Shown here: positions 52,201 to 61,270 of the stretch, in pieces
Layout of the letters: every line of letters starts with the position of its first letter
How positions within the stretch are numbered: the first letter of the stretch is position 1
NCBI GenBank assembly: GCA_907165065.1
Contig: OU015528.1
Location: 49,157,515 to 49,221,514, forward strand
Origin: Caprimulgus europaeus
Lineage: Eukaryota > Chordata > Aves > Caprimulgiformes > Caprimulgidae
Direction of reading: 5' to 3'
DNA: 64,000 nucleotides
Translations under genes and position numbers: made by a program
The notes under the pieces: model-generated
Database searches by the model: none
The model's input: the letters and a program-made list of their open reading frames with translations, nothing else
Told to the model about the DNA's origin: nothing

Positions 52201-54054
52201 GATCCATCTGCTGGTTCTCAGTGCGGGGCTGGCAGGTTTCTCTCAATGTGTCATCCTCTCAGAGAAGGATGTAGGGAGGGGGTGAGAGGGTGGATTTCCT
52301 CCTGTCACTGCTGGTTGAGGGCCTCATGTTTCCTGTTTTCTAATCTCTGCATCAATACTGTTCATCTTATCTCCTTTATAAATCAGAAAAGACAGCCAGC
52401 AGGTTATGCAGGCAGCAGGAGGGGGCTCATGTTGAGGTATGAATGTATGTTTGTGTGTAACAGGAGAAGAGATGTTACTCAGGCTAATTTACTGTTACTA
52501 TTGCTTGAGTGGCTAAGGGGTTATTTTGTTTACCTCAAGGATGTTAAAGCAAGAGGCAGTCTGACTTTTCTGTTAGTGAAGTCTCTGACAACTAATAATA
52601 ATATTGATGTGTAGTGTTATTTGACTCTTTTCATCAGTAGCTTCCAAGGTACAGGAAGGGAAACTGAGGAAGAGAAGGAAAAGCAATCTGGCCAACATCA
52701 TCACCCCAGCCAGCGACTTGATGAAACCACAATCTTCCAAGGAAGAAAATATCAGGTAAAGATCATGAAACAATAGAGATGTGGGGACTACTCCTGACCT
52801 AAAGAGGAATTAGGAATGAGATTGTTCATCTACACTGAAAAGGGGCAGTGATTTCTCCTGAACACATCTATAGCTGTCTGGAAAAACTTGGTCTTTGATC
52901 TTAATGAGTTCTGGATGCCATCAGCTTTGCCTAAGCTTCAAAAATTAAAATGGCAATAACATAAAAAATGGTGGTGATGGAAGAGGCAAGACTGAGACCC
53001 AATATTCCATAACTGGAACAGCTGGGACTGTACAGGGAGGTAGTGAAGGCTCCCTGGTTGAACAAGGGTTTAGATCCTATTGTTGTACAACATCCCTTTG
53101 GACAGTGGAGGAGTTAAGGCCTTAGAGGGGTGTTATACTCAGGCATTTTCAGCTGAAACAGAATAGCTACACTGGGGGCTGAGAAGTGGATAAATAATTA
53201 GGGTGGAACGGGGTGTGACTTAATCTGTGGATCTTTGGTAGGGTTAACAAGAGCTGTTCTACCATGACACATGCAAATCAACTTTAAAGAGACTCTCACA
53301 TGCTCTGTATTGTGTATGATCAACTCTGCTTCTGCCATTCCCTCACTGCTAAATTCCTGCAAGGGTATATATAACATTATTAGCCCAGGTCCTCTTAAAC
53401 TCTTTCATTATGTGTATAACAGCGTGTCTCAGGGACTTTTCCTCTTCTATTTGCAATTGCCTAAAATGCCTGCGGCAACTAACAGTAATTACTTAGAGTG
53501 AAAAGTTAGATATAAGTTCTATAATGCATCATAACTATCTTTTAGGCAGTTTAAGAGTTAGAAATGAGGAAGACAGCAATCTCTCTGGACCAAACTCATC
53601 CTGCCTGCCTTTAGAGATAGTTATCCAAAATGTAGTCACCCTAGACTACCTATATAGTTAATGAAAACAGACAGGACCCTCAAAATTTGTCTACCAAAGA
53701 TCTCTGCCCCAGCGAAGATATTTATCCTCTCCTGCTAACTACTGGAGGATTGTAGGGCAACTAAATTTATAGTTTAAGGATGAAATGGACACAGATTCAG
53801 TGACCCGGGAATTGTTGGTTGACCTATAGCAAGCCCTATGGAGACAAGTATCCTGAATTTGTATCACAGTTAATAGACATCTGTGTTCATCTGTTTTGGC
53901 AAGGCAATTGGGAGCATAGAAGGATCTGGCAGGACTCTCAGAAATGCTGTTTAGTCAAGCCTGGGGCCGCACTTACCTTCAGCATATCCCCAGCCTGGAA
54001 GCTCAACTCATCCTCTCCAGAAGCACTGAAATCAAACTTGGCAATGGCTTCCAT
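40053..54054 (-). CDS. GRAP2: GRAP2 (GADS/MONA), spliced coding region of seven coding exons
   Basis: Joining 54054-53977, 50961-50870, 48535-48416, 46658-46490, 44839-44708, 42549-42430 and 40232-40053 gives 296 residues with GT-AG introns and matching phases. The domain order is that of the GRB2 family: N-terminal SH3 (about 1-56), SH2 (about 58-149, FIVRAS with the phosphotyrosine-binding Arg83), linker (150-237) and C-terminal SH3 (240-296). In mammals GADS works in the cytosol of T cells, platelets and mast cells; its SH2 binds phospho-LAT and its C-terminal SH3 binds SLP-76. Blocks that identify GRAP2 rather than GRB2 or GRAP are MEAIAKFDFSASGEDELSF, YYLWTEKFHSLNKLVDYY, RRHTDPLHQQ and DSSNPSWWKGRL. 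Human GRAP2 is 330 residues; the bird linker is shorter. Confidence 0.97.
40233..42429 (-). other. GRAP2 last intron
   Basis: Intron of about 2.2 kb. A 176-codon frame at 41509-42039 (minus) is Leu/Ser/Thr/Cys-rich with hydrophobic stretches but no recognisable family or splice context; I treat it as chance. Confidence 0.7.
42430..42549 (-). CDS. GRAP2: GRAP2 coding exon 6 (linker, second part)
   Basis: This exon of 120 nt, phase 0 at both ends, reads DKYGGSLDRKDGLHGL and ends AAAMQRRHTDPLHQQTS at donor GTAGGC. The RRHTDP block is shared with human GRAP2 just before the last SH3; in mammals its Thr is reported as an HPK1-dependent phosphorylation site and 14-3-3 contact. Acceptor CCTTTCTAG. 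Confidence 0.93.
42550..44707 (-). other. GRAP2 intron between coding exons 5 and 6
   Basis: Intron of about 2.2 kb with a (GGA)n microsatellite at 44072-44097. A 132-codon plus frame at 43542-43940 is not assigned to any family. Confidence 0.8.
44072..44097 (+). repeat. (AGG)n microsatellite
   Basis: About eight uninterrupted AGG units. Confidence 0.95.
44708..44839 (-). CDS. GRAP2: GRAP2 coding exon 5 (linker, first part)
   Basis: This exon of 132 nt, phase 0 at both ends, reads ERRGGSLERMGREGFHLG and ends PIPILQQQQ at donor GTACTA. It corresponds to the human linker around the segment GNSLDRRSQGGLHLSG. Its end is a short Gln run where the human protein has a long Gln/Pro-rich tract. The assignment rests on position, phase and partial similarity. 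Confidence 0.9.
44840..46489 (-). other. GRAP2 intron between coding exons 4 and 5
   Basis: Non-coding, 1.65 kb. The GTAGAC donor and the CTTTCTTTAG acceptor frame it; nothing else recognised. Confidence 0.8.
46490..46658 (-). CDS. GRAP2: GRAP2 coding exon 4 (SH2, second half)
   Basis: This exon of 169 nt reads HEDDVQHFKVMRDSKGNY then LWTEKFHSLNKLVDYYKT and SRQKQIFLRD, finishing NSREEK at donor GTAGAC. It has the SH2 beta-D His-Phe-Lys-Val core and, in YYLWTEKF, the Trp of the EF region that in GRB2-type SH2 domains favours pY-x-N ligands such as LAT. The acceptor GATCTAG has a weak pyrimidine tract. Confidence 0.97.
46659..48415 (-). other. GRAP2 intron between coding exons 3 and 4
   Basis: Non-coding, about 1.8 kb. 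A short A homopolymer near 47200 is the only low-complexity feature noted. Confidence 0.8.
48416..48535 (-). CDS. GRAP2: GRAP2 coding exon 3 (SH2, first half)
   Basis: This exon of 120 nt begins by completing Pro57, then WFDERISRHEAENILM and FIVRASQNSHGDFSISVR. Arg83 of FIVRAS is the phosphotyrosine-coordinating Arg of the SH2 fold, and Arg65 in SRHEAE is the usual alpha-A Arg. Acceptor CACTTGACAG, donor AG|GTATCT. Confidence 0.97.
48536..50869 (-). other. GRAP2 intron between coding exons 2 and 3
   Basis: About 2.3 kb, with a short palindromic TA/GT stretch at 48868-48897 and a TG/TCTG microsatellite at 50215-50259. A 199-codon plus-strand frame at 49825-50424 spans the microsatellite; it is Cys-rich but unlike any known family. 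Confidence 0.75.
50215..50259 (+). repeat. (TG)n / (TCTG)n microsatellite
   Basis: GTGTGTGTGTGTGTC followed by TGTCTGTCTGTCGGTCTG and TGTGTGTG. Confidence 0.9.
50870..50961 (-). CDS. GRAP2: GRAP2 coding exon 2 (N-terminal SH3, second half)
   Basis: This exon of 92 nt reads VLSSQEEWYKAELRSQEG then YVPKNFLDFHVP and leaves two bases (CC) at donor GTAAGT. It has the SH3 Trp (EEW), the G-x-V/I-P and the final N-(F/Y) of the peptide-binding groove. Acceptor TTGCAG. Confidence 0.96.
50962..53976 (-). other. GRAP2 intron between coding exons 1 and 2
   Basis: About 3.0 kb, the longest intron within the coding part. A MIR-like relic may lie at 52620-52720. No other structure seen. Confidence 0.75.
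52620..52720 (-). repeat. Possible MIR-like SINE relic
   Basis: AAGGTACAGGAAGGGAAACT, GAGGAAGAGAAGG and CAATCTGGCCAACATCATC resemble the decayed reverse complement of the MIR core (acagatgaggaaactgag...cttggccaaggtcac). Weak. Confidence 0.3.
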
Positions 54055-54079
54055 ACTGTGTCTTGGTGGCAGAGCAAAG
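53977..54079 (-). CDS. GRAP2: GRAP2 first coding exon (ATG at 54054)
   Basis: The coding part is 53977-54054 (26 codons, MEAIAKFDF to GDMLK), ending at phase-0 donor AAG|GTAAGT. Upstream, 54055-54079 is 5' UTR after an acceptor CTTCTTCCAG, so at least one non-coding exon lies further 5'. The ATG has A at -3 and G at +4. It encodes the first half of the N-terminal SH3, with the ALYDF-equivalent AKFDF and the acidic RT loop GEDEL. Confidence 0.96.
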
Positions 54080-57000
54080 CTGGAAGAAGTATACACTTGT
54101 CAACATCTATGAGCTGCTGGGACTGCTCAGTCTAGCCTCTACAAAGTTTATAGGCAATCCTGCAAATTATGCACGGATGAGCATGCACCATCAATTGGTA
54201 GACATTAGTTACTAGACATTGAAAGACAGCAGGTAGAAGAGATGGCACGGACAAGAGGCCATAATTAGCTTGAGTAGTTCAAACAATCCATTGTGTATTC
54301 CAACAGATCTCTTTCTCCGCAGCAATCGCATGAAGAAGCTTGCATACATCACCCATCTTATTTGCTGGTAGCAGGGAAAAACATTCTGTGTAGACCAGTC
54401 ATCACTCTGTCGTATTCCCAATAAAGCAAGTGACTCTGTCATGCAATAAAGAATGCATATGCCCTCTGCAGTGACTTACTCTCTATCTGAAGAGTGAGAC
54501 AAATTGTGGACAAAATGAACAACCTGCACTAAATACATTTTTTTCTTGGACAGGGGCCACAATACTGAAGGTTGAAAGAGACTTTTCTCTGTGATGGCTT
54601 AGCACGGGTGAGCACATTTCCTAACTTTCAGCTAGGAAAAACTATTTGCAGGACGGCTGTATTCCCTATTTTGGAGCAGGCAAAGAGTGAAACTGTAGCA
54701 GTGACAAATTTAAGGTATGCACTTACCCTCAGTGTTGGTAACCCAGGAGCCTGAAATGTACCAGACATCCTGCAAACCAAAGCCCGCTTTTCATCAGCAG
54801 AGCAGATGTGGCAAGGGAAGTATCAACATGAGCATCACTTCTTCACCACTTCCTGCTCATGTAATTGAGATGTACCCCAGCAGGACCACTTCTATAATCG
54901 AGAGAGTTACTAATTTCCCATTCCTGGCTCATGGACCCTGCAGCCCAGCAGTGAGGCTGCCAGTGACAAAATGAGAAATAGTTAGGCAGTGCCACATTAA
55001 GCAAGTGCTTTGCTGGTAGATGCTCCTGCAGCCCAGCTTGCGAAGACCATCAGACAGCTCCGATATAGAAGTAATTTTTATGGTTACTGAGCTAAGTTTG
55101 TCTGGGAACAATGACCCTGAAGCCAAAGATTCCATTACCTAACTTAATCTCTCACAAAACCAGTCATACTTTATGGCGTGAGAAGTGCCAATTTGCCTGA
55201 TCCAAAACGTTCTTAACCAGAAAGCCCTAGAAAGAAACCATATGAACAATTCTAGTTGGAGGGGCTTTTTCTTGTCTCCTGTTAGAAATAAGACAAGATC
55301 CTCAAAACATAAAGTGCTGATACCGAGCAAGCTTCAAAATAATGCAACTTTAAAATCAACAGGCTATTGTAACCCTCCTTCTCTGCAATACCTGCTGTAA
55401 GCTTCCTCCTCCGACATATAACTACCTGTGTACCAACAATCCAGGGTCCAGCTCTGGTACAGTGCAACTCAAAAATGCTCAAAAATGCTGAGAATGAGCT
55501 GGGAGAAAGCCTGCAGAGCAAAAATTATAGACAGAGGTAGGGGTTTTGAGATGGCACCAGCAGTAGCCCAGGGATTCAAGAGGAAAAACACCAACATGGA
55601 AAGATATAAAATATCAGAGGAAAAACAAAACTACAGGAGGTTTAGCTGGGATAGTCAGTCTAGCTGAGGACCAGTCATGAATCCTTGGAGTCACTGAGTT
55701 GAGTTGTCAATGCCATCAGTCCTGAGCCGGCTGGTGGCAGATGGCAACCATGGAGGCCAATTCTTCCGTCCCGATTAATGCCTGCCTCACCAACAAAGAC
55801 TCTTCAGATGCTTTCACACAGGTGAGGAGTATGCTAATGCGTAGCCTAATATTTCATTAAATCTTAGCTAGCTTCTGTGTATGTTAACTGTTTAAAGCAG
55901 TTACTTATTGGCCAAGTTGTGAATTTCCTGCTTGCAGAGTCCCTTTGCACTTGACTAAAGATGCCTGGGTAGAGTGATCCACAAGAGGGGCGGTAATATC
56001 ATTGGAGATTAGTTCTGAGGTTTGTTACATTTAATTTCTAATTATAAAAAGTTCTTCACATGCTTCCTATTGGATTCTGTAGGCAACCTCTTTTTTTTGC
56101 TGCTTATAGGTGAATTTGTATTCCTGTGACTGATGTGAGCCATGCAGCACCAAGGCAAAATTCTTAGCAGTCCACAGACAGCTCTGCTTGTTCAGCATGA
56201 ACCTGTCCTACAGCCATTGGGGTTGTTTCAGTGTTGGGCCTCCCATGTAGGCTGGAGTACATAGCTCAGTTGTGATCTGCTATACACCTGCTATTCCAGC
56301 CCACTGCCTTCGGGTTCTGTCAATATGCATCAATATTGAACTATAACACCCTATGTTTTACCAATGTGCTTTATTATCAGTCTTCACCTTTCCAGCTGTT
56401 ACAAACATTTTCACCCCCTTTTATCTCTGTTGAATTACTGATGCTCTTTAATTCTTACTTTGGATGCCCCTTGCAGATTTGCAAATAAAGCTTAGGTTCA
56501 CCCTCTAATTGCGCCTATTGCGGGCGTTGGTGTAACTCTGCAAATGCAACTCAGGCCTGATCTGAGAACTGTCCTCTATTCTTGCTCTGACATTTTGGGA
56601 GTTTCAGTCTACAACGTCCCACAGTCAGTGTGAGTCCCTTGTGCACTAACAGAGCGTACAGGTATTAAATTGGAGGTGAATTAACCATCGTGGGAACTAG
56701 TTAAACAATGATACTCTTTCATGGAAGAGAAATGCAGAAAAATACTAAAGGACAATTACTTTAATAAGAAATGTTTTTTGGTGTTTTATCTCACATTGGT
56801 GGGCTGCTGCAAAGAGATCAGAACCAACACTGCAGATGAATCGTGGAACTCCTAAGTGCAGAGCATTAGTCCCAGCTTGAGGAAAAAAGTCACACTTAAA
56901 ACAAATAAACTGTTTAAATACAAACCCTGTCTTTGATTTTTGCTCCTTAGCCACAGAAGAGACAGTGGGGGTTTTCTCTGCAGGGGCAAGGTGGGAGAGA

Positions 57001-59635
57001 GCCTTTCATTTTTCAGTATGCCAAATGTTAAAGATGCTCTTGGAGATACGACCATCTCAAAAGGAGGAGAGTTTGTGAAACAGTTAAAATCTTCTTTCTC
57101 ACCTCCTTTTCAATTTCAGCAATCCCAACCTTGGGGAGAAACCAGGAGACAGATACGTCTTCAAACAATCTAACACATGGATTAAATGTGCTTTTCATTG
57201 CCAGCGGCTGGATTTAGAAGTGACTCAAATACCATACACAGCATTGGCTGTGTTGATAAATCAGCAATGCAGTAATGCTGTGGCCTTAAGCTCTTCCCCC
57301 ACCAACTACTAAAGCAACACTAGCCAATAATCCTGTCTTTGAACTCCAGCCTACCCCTTTTCATCACCTGAACTTCAAACCAGTTCTGTTTTTCTGATCC
57401 TGTTCCTCTCTCCATCTGTAACTTGAGAATCCTCGCTCTGCATGGGTCAGTTGCTGGGCCCTCATGAAAACTCCCCTGCCAGGGACCCATTCTTTCCCTC
57501 TCTGCATGTACGCGACTGAGCACCACCCCACAACACAGAGACAGGAATTTTTTCATTATCGTCATAACTTACATTTCTCAAGCACCTTTTATCCCAAAGC
57601 ACAGCACTGCAGTTTGAAGACAGAGAGCCTGATTCTGCTTTTAACTGCCTGGTGCAACTCCTTTCAGCTTTCGAGTAACCAAGGACAATTTTAGGCTGTG
57701 CATAATGGTCTGTGTGAGAATCACCTTTGTACAGAGTTTAGCATGAAGTCTATGCAATGTTCAAAGGAGGATTTTTCAGTTCTGAGAGTGAGTTGACCAG
57801 TACCCTCCATTTTGTTCTGGCTCTCTGCATGGAGGTGAATTTTCTCTGTGGTTCCCCATTGTAATGAGGTGGATCCAAGGTGCATAAGGCTGTGGGATCA
57901 GTGCAGCACAAGATTCATAAAAGGAGAAGTAAAAAGCAGCATGGCTTTGAGACCACTAGGTAGATATTTTAGTTTGGCAGAATGCCATTCCCTGAGCAAG
58001 AACACCAGCATCTCTCTGTTGATGAAAAGAGCCAAGGCCCAAATCATGTCAGCAACAGTCTGACAGCAGCATCCCAAAGAGTTTAACACCATTACCCTAC
58101 ACCAAGTTGGGTCAAAATTCAGGGTAACAATGCCAGGGAAGGTCACCACCTATGAAGAATTTACCACTCAGGGACTGCTCTGGCTCAGCCCTGCTTAAAC
58201 TCACATATTAACATCACAGAAGAAGGTCATATTTGCAACAACATGACCGCTTAAAGGAGCCATATGAACAAAAGTTTTTATTTTTATGCCTGCAGCACAC
58301 ACATTTCCAGTCTGCAGCTCCATTCAATGAGGTTTTGCGCTGACATACACAGTGCGAGCTACTGTGTCTTTGTTTGGCTCTGCAAGAACGACCTATTGGA
58401 CTGACGAGCAACCAGGGACAAAGTTCAGCCCTTAACAACTGTACAGAAACTCCAGATGACATTTCAGCAGAAACAATGGAGAAGGGACCCGTTATCTAGA
58501 AGGGCTGTGATAGATAAAAGCTTTGTTTTCACCAGCTAAGCCGCATACAAGTGGCATGGGAATATTTTGTTCCAAAAACACAAACCTCTTGCTACAGAGT
58601 TAACGGTGCAGCTCCACTGACTGTCAGTGATAAGAGGGTAAAATTTATAAGGCAGAACAAGTCTCTAAAACACTCAGTACTGTTGCATACTGTCTTGGCT
58701 ATCCTGCCATCCAGAGCAATGCACAGTGCTTGGGCTGAGCCTCTGTGCACAGACAAAACAAGCCTTTTAGGAACCAGATTCACAGAACAAACAAACTTTC
58801 AGGACTCTATAACCAACAGCAGTTGGTAAGAAATGCCCCAGGCTAGGATGGTGCTTAATCTCCCTGGGGAACTTGGGTCTTCTGTGCTACTTCCAGTCAT
58901 GACAGAGTAGAGCCTGTGCAACAGCAGCCCTGAAGAGAGTAGTGCAATACTGCACAGTATTGCAAGAGGATAAAATCATGAATCTTTCCTGTTCTGGAAG
59001 AGTTAGTGTGGAGGACTAGGATGCAGGGAAGCACCTCCTTCTGTTTGCCCGCTTCCTCCCTCAGTTTCCAGCTGGTCAGATTTGGCTGAGGCACAGGGAT
59101 TTGACCTGCAAAAGCGATGCCCTGTTGTGGAAGCTGATGAGCAAGATGGCACTGGGACCTCACGCTCTTTCCCTACCGGGAAGTACTTTACCTCTCCTTC
59201 CAAAACCCCCCTTTCTTCCTGAGTACTTTTCCCACACAGCTCCCCCCGCTCAAGTCTCAGAGCCACGCTCGCCCCATACCTTGTAGCAGCTCTCCTCTCC
59301 TCTGGCACTTTGCTAGAAAGCAGGAGACACGTTACCATCTAAGGGAAGGAAGAGAAGGAGAGCTCAGCCTGTATCAGGCTCCTCCCTGCAGCGACGGTGT
59401 GCCACATCAGCAATGGGTCCACGTGTGTGGACGAGGACAATCAGGAGTGGGCATGAGGGACGGGAAAAGGCACAGAATAGTGTCTGTCACAAGACAGAGT
59501 GGGGCATGGACAACTGTCAGTCTCTAATATTGGAAATATTTGTTACACTGCATATTTAAAATGGTAGTGTCAGTTCAAAAGGATCTGTTGCTGCTTCAGC
59601 CTAGGCTGAATTAACAGATGAATAAAGGGGGTACT
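54080..59635. other. GRAP2 upstream region (non-coding first intron and/or 5' flank)
   Basis: The acceptor before the ATG exon shows that a non-coding GRAP2 exon lies upstream on the minus strand, here or beyond the window. I cannot place it: no CpG island or clear TATA-plus-donor arrangement stands out. No protein gene recognised. Confidence 0.6.
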
Positions 59636-61270
59636 GTCCTTCAAAAAGTGCAAGTTCTACCCAAATATGGAAAACAGAAAGAGCACAGATCTGGTAAGTT
59701 AAATGAGAAACCATAATAAGTCCGCTGAAAAGCATATCTTGAGGAACAAGTAGCTGAAAACATAAAAACATGTAATAAAATTATTTTCAAAGACAACAGA
59801 AGCAGGAAGCCTGCCAGAGTGTCTGTAGAGCAGACAGATGATTGAGATGTAAAAAGAGTGCTCAAAGAAGATAAGGAAGAAGCACAAAAGCTAAATGAAT
59901 TCTCCGCATCAACGCATCTTTGGTAGGGAAGTAAGGAGGTCCCCACACTGGGGTTTTCTTTGCAAAGAAGAGCCAGGGGAACTGTTTCAAGCTGAAGAAC
60001 TGGAAGAAAAGGTTTTAGGACAAATCGTTTACAGAACAAGAGTAAATCTAAGGATTTGATATTTTAGAAAGCTTGACTGAAATCTAAACTGAACATGAAT
60101 TAGTAAAGTCTGAGCAATTAAACTGTGGCATACAATGTAAGACATAGCCCAGCCTCGGCACTAGGAGAAAAAGCAGCAAACACAATATCAATGTTTGAAA
60201 AGCGTTTTGAGGGGATGCAAGGGGCAGGAGGTCTAACTTTGGTATGCCTGAAATTGGTAGAATCGATGAAGAAAGAATTACTGGGCATAAGAGAGAAATC
60301 ACATAGCAATTGTCCTCACATAGCTTTTGTAGAAGGAAGTCATACTGCACAAATTGACTGAGTTCTTTGAAGGAGCTGATGAGCATGTGGATATGGGTGA
60401 TCACTTGCTATGGAACTTGTGTTTCTAAATCTTTTTTGATGAAGTCTCTCACTGAACACTCTTAAAAAACCTCCTAAGCTCTCAAAGAATAAGAGGGAAG
60501 GTCCTATAGAGGATTAACAACTGATTATAAGTTAGAAAACAATATGAATGAATTGTTTAAAATATTCATAAATGATCTGGAAAAAATGAAGTGACAAAGC
60601 TTACTGATGAGAAAAAAACCCCAGGGTAGTAAAAATTAAATCTGATTATAGACTTGCAGAAGTTTTCGAAATACTGTTGAAATACAAGATGAATCTCAGT
60701 GCTGATGATTGCAAAGTAATGGACATGGGAGTAAACAATCGTTAACTACATGAACACAGCAATTAACTTAAAATTAGAAATTACTACTTAGGAAAGATAC
60801 CTTTGAGTTGCTGTGGATAGTTCTATCAAAGCGTCAGCTCAGTGGAAATCAAAAAGGCAGGTTAGGAAATGTCAGGAAAGTGACAGAGAACAAACCAGAA
60901 AGCAACATCATGTGACTGTACAAATCCCTGGGGCACCTGTTTGAATATTTGTAACTTGAATACAGCAGCTAGTTCTCATCCCTCCATCTCAAATATGGAG
61001 GCAGTAGCTTTAGAAATAGTAGAGAGAAAGTAGTTAAGGATGACAAAAGGAAGGGAAAGTTTCTGAATAAGGAAGGACCAAATTAAACAGGCTAGGATCC
61101 TTCACCCTAGAAAAAAGGTTGACAGAAGGATAAATGCAAGAGCAATGTAGAATATAATGACAATCATGGAAAAGGCAAACAGGAAATTTTAATCTATCAT
61201 TTCTCTATAACATAAGCACTAGGAACTCATTCTCAAGAGTGTTGGGATCTGGGAGACCCTAGTGCAAGAA
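59636..61270 (+). mobile_element. Ancient CR1/L3-like LINE relic
   Basis: Successive blocks follow the nucleotide consensus I recall for old sauropsid CR1/L3 elements, in order: AAAAAGTGCAAGTTCTACCC; GAAGCAGGAAGCCTGCCAGA; GAGTGCTCAAAGAAGATAAG; AAGCTAAATGAATTCT; AAGGAGGTCCCCACAC; TTGACTGAGTTCTTTGAAGG with GAGCATGTGGATATGGGTGA; AATAAGAGGGAAGGTCCT; and AATGATCTGGAAAA, the 'NDL' region before the reverse transcriptase active site. Many frameshifts and stops are present, and the site expected to read F-A-D-D is decayed (CTTACTGATGAG). It covers roughly the endonuclease-RT linker to the RT thumb. The ends are approximate. Confidence 0.75.
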
